From: Methylocapsa sp.
GTDB lineage: Bacteria; Pseudomonadota; Alphaproteobacteria; Rhizobiales; Beijerinckiaceae
NCBI GenBank assembly: GCA_003162995.1
Contig: PLUZ01000252.1
Coordinates: forward strand, 1 to 9,445
DNA length: 9,445 nt
Direction: 5' to 3'
Shown one piece after another: positions 6,608 through 9,445 of this stretch. The notes under the pieces are model-generated. The model did not search any database, was not told where the DNA came from, and was given only the letters and a program-made list of their open reading frames with translations. The first letter of the stretch is position 1, and the number at the start of each line of letters is the position of its first letter. The position numbers and the translations under genes were made by a program.

Positions 6608-6823
6608 CCGATTTCCAGTAAGATGGCGGACATGCCCTTCTATGAAAACACATGCGATGGGAATCGCCGCACGTCCACCAAACGCCGCGGGTGGTGTCCG
6701 GCAATACGCGTCGAAGTCGTGTCCGCAAGCCTCGCCGTCGCGGCCTCGATGAACTCTATCCAGCATGTCCTTGCCTGTCGCGGCTCTCGCCCGGCAAAAG
6801 CCAAGGCGGGATTCGCACGATGA
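6608..6823 (+). other. Short open frame overlapping the lptG start, possible lptF 3' remnant
   Basis: After a TAA at 6605-6607 this frame stays open to a TGA at 6821-6823, which overlaps the lptG ATG as ATGA. Its last 25 residues are basic (ending RPAKAKAGFAR), as LptF tails can be. A tightly overlapping upstream gene would be lptF in many related genomes, and lptG lacks a good ribosome binding site of its own, which would fit lost translational coupling. However, ATGA overlap arises by chance whenever ATG is followed by A, and no LptF membrane segment is visible, so this may be noise. Confidence 0.2.
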
Positions 6824-7905
6824 TCGGTTGGACACTCGCCCGCTATTTGTCGGTGCGCTTCCTGCAGACGATCGGCGCGGTATTTCTCATGATTTCCGGC
6901 ATGATCTATGTCGTCGATTTTATCGAGCTGCTACGCCGCACAGGGGACATCCCGGGGGTCTCTGCCGGATATATCGCTTACTTCTCCTTCCTACGTGTCC
7001 CCTCGGTATCTGAGCAGATCATGCCTTTTTGCGTGCTGTTCGGCACAATGGCAACGTTCCTTACCCTCACCCGCACGTTGGAGCTGCTCGTGGCCAGAGC
7101 CGTGGGGGTCTCAGTCTGGGGATTTTTGGTTCCTCCTCTCGCCATTGCGGCTGCCACCGGAATTGGTTCTGTAGTGCTGTTCAATCCAGTCTCCGCGGCC
7201 ATGAAGAATCGCGCCGATGTGATCGAGACGCAGCTCTTCGGCCGCAATGGGAAGAAAAACGACGACACAAGCTTGTGGATCAGACAACAAAGCGTCGATG
7301 GAGAGGTTTTCATCAAGGCCGCCCAAGCGTCGGCGGATGGCACAAAGCTGTCGTCCCCCGTCGCTTATGTCTACGATCCTGCGGGAACATTCGAACAAAG
7401 GATCGAGGCGCCAGCTGGCAAACTCTGGCCTGGTGTCTGGCAATTCGACAAGGCACGGGTCATCGCGCCTGGAGAAGAGAGTTTTGCCACTGACGTCTAT
7501 CTTCTCGCCGCCAGAATTTCTCCGGACGAGATAGTTCAAGGCGCGATCGCGCCGGACGCCGTGCCATTTTGGGACTTGCCATCGTTGCGTGCCACGGCCG
7601 AGGCGGAGGGTCTCGACGGAACCGGCTACCGGCTCCAATTTCACACGCTTCTGGCGAGGCCGCTTCTGTTTATCGCCATGGTCTTAATCGCGGCGGCCTT
7701 TTCCTTAAGGTTTTTTCGTTTTGGTGGCATAGCGAAAATGATTTTCGGTGGTGTGGGCGCAGGGTTTGTGCTTTATGTGGCGACAAAATTCGTTGGCGAT
7801 CTTGGCGGCGCCGGCCTGCTCAGCCCGCTGGTCGCCGCATGGTCCCCAGCCGTCGTCGCGAGTCTGCTCGGCGCGTTCGCTTTGCTGAACCAGGAGGACG
7901 GTTAA
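6820..7905 (+). CDS. lptG: Lipopolysaccharide export permease LptG
   Basis: A 361-residue inner-membrane protein of the YjgP/YjgQ family. With LptF and the ATPase LptB it forms the LptB2FG transporter, which extracts lipopolysaccharide from the inner membrane and feeds the periplasmic bridge to LptD. It starts MIGWTLARYL, has a first membrane segment at about 12-36, two more at about 65-85 and 98-122, a periplasmic domain in the middle, and three C-terminal membrane segments, ending in ALLNQEDG. The start, the VDFIELLRR stretch and the ending fit LptG rather than LptF. The 417-residue frame beginning at 6652 would add 56 unrelated residues, so the start at 6820 is used. The ribosome binding site is poor (AAGGCGGG lies too far upstream). 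It overlaps lptD, so the two are one operon. Its usual partner gene lptF is not adjacent. Confidence 0.93.
   Translation: MIGWTLARYLSVRFLQTIGAVFLMISGMIYVVDFIELLRRTGDIPGVSAGYIAYFSFLRVPSVSEQIMPFCVLFGTMATFLTLTRTLELLVARAVGVSVWGFLVPPLAIAAATGIGSVVLFNPVSAAMKNRADVIETQLFGRNGKKNDDTSLWIRQQSVDGEVFIKAAQASADGTKLSSPVAYVYDPAGTFEQRIEAPAGKLWPGVWQFDKARVIAPGEESFATDVYLLAARISPDEIVQGAIAPDAVPFWDLPSLRATAEAEGLDGTGYRLQFHTLLARPLLFIAMVLIAAAFSLRFFRFGGIAKMIFGGVGAGFVLYVATKFVGDLGGAGLLSPLVAAWSPAVVASLLGAFALLNQEDG
7892..7897 (+). promoter_or_regulatory. Ribosome binding site of lptD inside the lptG end
   Basis: AGGAGG lies 7 bases before the ATG at 7905, within the last codons of lptG. It confirms the unusually early lptD start. 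Confidence 0.75.
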
Positions 7906-9445
7906 TGGGGCGGCGTTTTTGCCCCGGCGGTGTAATCGTTTCCACCCTTCGCGCGATATGCGCTGAATTGGGTATTGGAGCGCATTGCTGGCCGCATCAC
8001 CGCCATCCAAAAAGGCTGCACCTCGTAAGCCCGGCAGCCGCCGGGATCCCAGGGGCTTGGACGCGCCGTTTTCTCCAGCTTACGCTCACGCTCGCTGGTG
8101 CTGCGATGCTGGCTGGAACTGTCCCGGCGGCGGCCCAGCCCCCCGAGGGCAAGACCGCGCAAAAGGCTCCCGGCTTGACGGGAAAGATGTTCGTCGAGGC
8201 GGCGGAACTTCGCTACGATACCGACAAGAACATTGTTTCGGCCGAAGGCAACGCAAGAATCTATTACAAGGACAGGGTGCTCGAAGCCGACCGCGTGGTC
8301 TATAATCGCAACACTGGCCGCGTTTATGCCGAAGGTCACGCCAAATTGACCGAAAGCGATGGCACGGTGATACACGCTGAACGGTTTGATCTTACCGACG
8401 ATTTCCGCGACGGTTTCATCGAGAGCTTGCGCGCGGATACTCCCCCAAAACCCTATTATTGGGTCCCGGGCTTAGGCTACCAAAAAGGCACCTACAAGAC
8501 CTATTTCAGCGCGCCGCGCGCCGAACGCATCGAAGGCGATACGACGGTTTTCGACAAGGGCACCTACACGACCTGCGAGGCCTGCAAGGACAATCCGGAC
8601 AGGCCGCCACTGTGGAGGGTGCGCGCCAAGCGCATCATCCACAAAAACGACGAAAAAATGATCTATTATGAAGATGCTTGGCTTGAGTTCTCGGGTATCC
8701 CGGTCGCTTATGTGCCGTTCTTTTCGGCGCCTGACCCAAGCGTAACCCGGAAATCCGGAATTCTTTCGCCCTATCTTGCCTATGGCAACGAACTCGGCGC
8801 TGGCGTCGGCATTCCGATTTTTTGGGCACTTGCGCCCGATTACGACTTGACGTTCACGCCGACCTATTTTTCCCAGCAGGGGTTTTTCGCCAAGGCGGAA
8901 TGGCGCCAGCGGCTGGAAAGCGGTTCATACTTTATCCGGGCAACGGGAATATCCGAGCAAAACCCCGCTGTCTTCCCAGTCTCTCCCTATGGCTCCGGCA
9001 GCCAGTCCGCGCGCGGCTCGTTGGAAAGCAAGGGCGATTTCTATATCGCTGATGAATGGAAATTTGGCTGGGAATTCACGCTTCTTTCGGACAAATGGTA
9101 CCTTAACGACTATCACGTGCCGGACCAGGCGCTTTCATACAACTATATCAGCGAAACGACATCGACGGTCTATCTCACCGGGCAAGGCGATCGCGGCTAT
9201 TTCGATCTGCGCGGCTATTCTTTCGAGGGCCTATCGAGCCACGACATTCAGGCGCAGCAGCCGATCGCGCATCCGGTCTGGGACTACAACAAGACCTTCG
9301 ACATCGACCCGGCCAAATCCTTCGGCATTGGCGGGCAAGCCGAGCTCGACTTCAATCTGACCAGTCTTTCGGCGAGTTCGGCTAGCTTCCAAGCGGTCGG
9401 GCCGCGGGTGTTGGACAATGCCTATGGCCTTTACGACATTTGCAC
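7905..9445 (+). CDS. lptD: LPS-assembly outer-membrane protein LptD (3' end outside window)
   Basis: The frame is open for 513 residues to the window edge. LptD is the outer-membrane barrel that, with the lipoprotein LptE, places lipopolysaccharide in the outer leaflet. The ATG overlaps the lptG stop (TAATG). An arginine pair (54-55) and a hydrophobic stretch form a signal peptide with likely cleavage after Ala77 (VPAAA, then QP), so about 50 residues precede the usual signal. Residues 96-165 are the OstA/LptA-like jellyroll that receives LPS (LRYDTDKNIVSAEGNARIYY). A Cys224-Cys227 pair (TCEAC) follows and may take part in disulfides; then come EKMIYYEDAWLEFSGIPVAY and, from about residue 275, the barrel strands with alternating aromatic residues. 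In relatives surA, pdxA and ksgA follow downstream. Confidence 0.93.
   Translation, partial: MGRRFCPGGVIVSTLRAICAELGIGAHCWPHHRHPKRLHLVSPAAAGIPGAWTRRFLQLTLTLAGAAMLAGTVPAAAQPPEGKTAQKAPGLTGKMFVEAAELRYDTDKNIVSAEGNARIYYKDRVLEADRVVYNRNTGRVYAEGHAKLTESDGTVIHAERFDLTDDFRDGFIESLRADTPPKPYYWVPGLGYQKGTYKTYFSAPRAERIEGDTTVFDKGTYTTCEACKDNPDRPPLWRVRAKRIIHKNDEKMIYYEDAWLEFSGIPVAYVPFFSAPDPSVTRKSGILSPYLAYGNELGAGVGIPIFWALAPDYDLTFTPTYFSQQGFFAKAEWRQRLESGSYFIRATGISEQNPAVFPVSPYGSGSQSARGSLESKGDFYIADEWKFGWEFTLLSDKWYLNDYHVPDQALSYNYISETTSTVYLTGQGDRGYFDLRGYSFEGLSSHDIQAQQPIAHPVWDYNKTFDIDPAKSFGIGGQAELDFNLTSLSASSASFQAVGPRVLDNAYGLYDIC

Larger units (their letters stand above)
5781..6819. other. About 1 kb without a supported gene, between pepA and lptG
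   Basis: All reading frames here are short, and none matches a family I recognise. The first 60 bases hold the pepA leader. The palindromic repeat lies at 5992-6043 and a second, partial repeat follows to about 6130. TGTCC/GGACA motifs lie at 6158-6400, and a small perfect hairpin (GTTTGGG/CCCAAAC) at 6445-6464. In related genomes this is where lptF is expected; I see no LptF-like N-terminus or membrane segments in any frame. Confidence 0.6.

Noticed and set aside
6396..6728. 110-residue minus-strand frame in the pepA-lptG gap
   Set aside because: Its composition is unlike a real protein, no ribosome binding site is evident, and other frames in the same place are equally open.

Overview
This is a GC-rich chromosomal window that looks like an alphaproteobacterium of the Hyphomicrobiales, possibly near the Beijerinckiaceae or Methylocystaceae. 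That placement is inference. It rests on the pepA / lptG / lptD neighbourhood, the style of the encoded proteins, and a short palindromic repeat ending in CATGCTCTA that resembles repeats common in that order. I see no tRNA, rRNA, CRISPR array or complete transposase gene.

Left part (1-1546, minus strand): a RuBisCO-like protein (RLP) gene is followed after 7 bases by a cupin gene cut by the window edge. This pair matches the MTA-isoprenoid shunt of Rhodospirillum rubrum. There an RLP isomerises 5-methylthioribulose-1-phosphate and a cupin removes the methylthio group to give 1-deoxyxylulose-5-phosphate (DXP), linking SAM salvage to isoprenoid precursors.

Middle (1547-4173): a 200-base divergent intergenic region holds a decayed copy of the palindromic repeat. 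It is followed by a 793-residue patatin-like lipid hydrolase on the plus strand with a tryptophan-rich C-terminal tail. The patatin gene converges on pepA, and a hairpin spans their junction.

4167-5780 (minus): M17 leucyl aminopeptidase PepA, with all five metal ligands visible, an upstream leader hairpin, and lysine-rich charged segments.

5781-6819: about 1 kb with no gene I can support. It contains a well-formed copy of the palindromic repeat, fragments of a second repeat, and TGTCC/GGACA motifs that may be a worn insertion-sequence end. In many Hyphomicrobiales lptF lies here, divergent from pepA and just ahead of lptG. No LptF coding sequence is visible, which is the main structural surprise of the window.

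Right part (6820-9445, plus strand): lptG and lptD overlap at TAATG and encode parts of the lipopolysaccharide export bridge. LptG is the inner-membrane permease and LptD the outer-membrane translocon, which is cut by the window edge.
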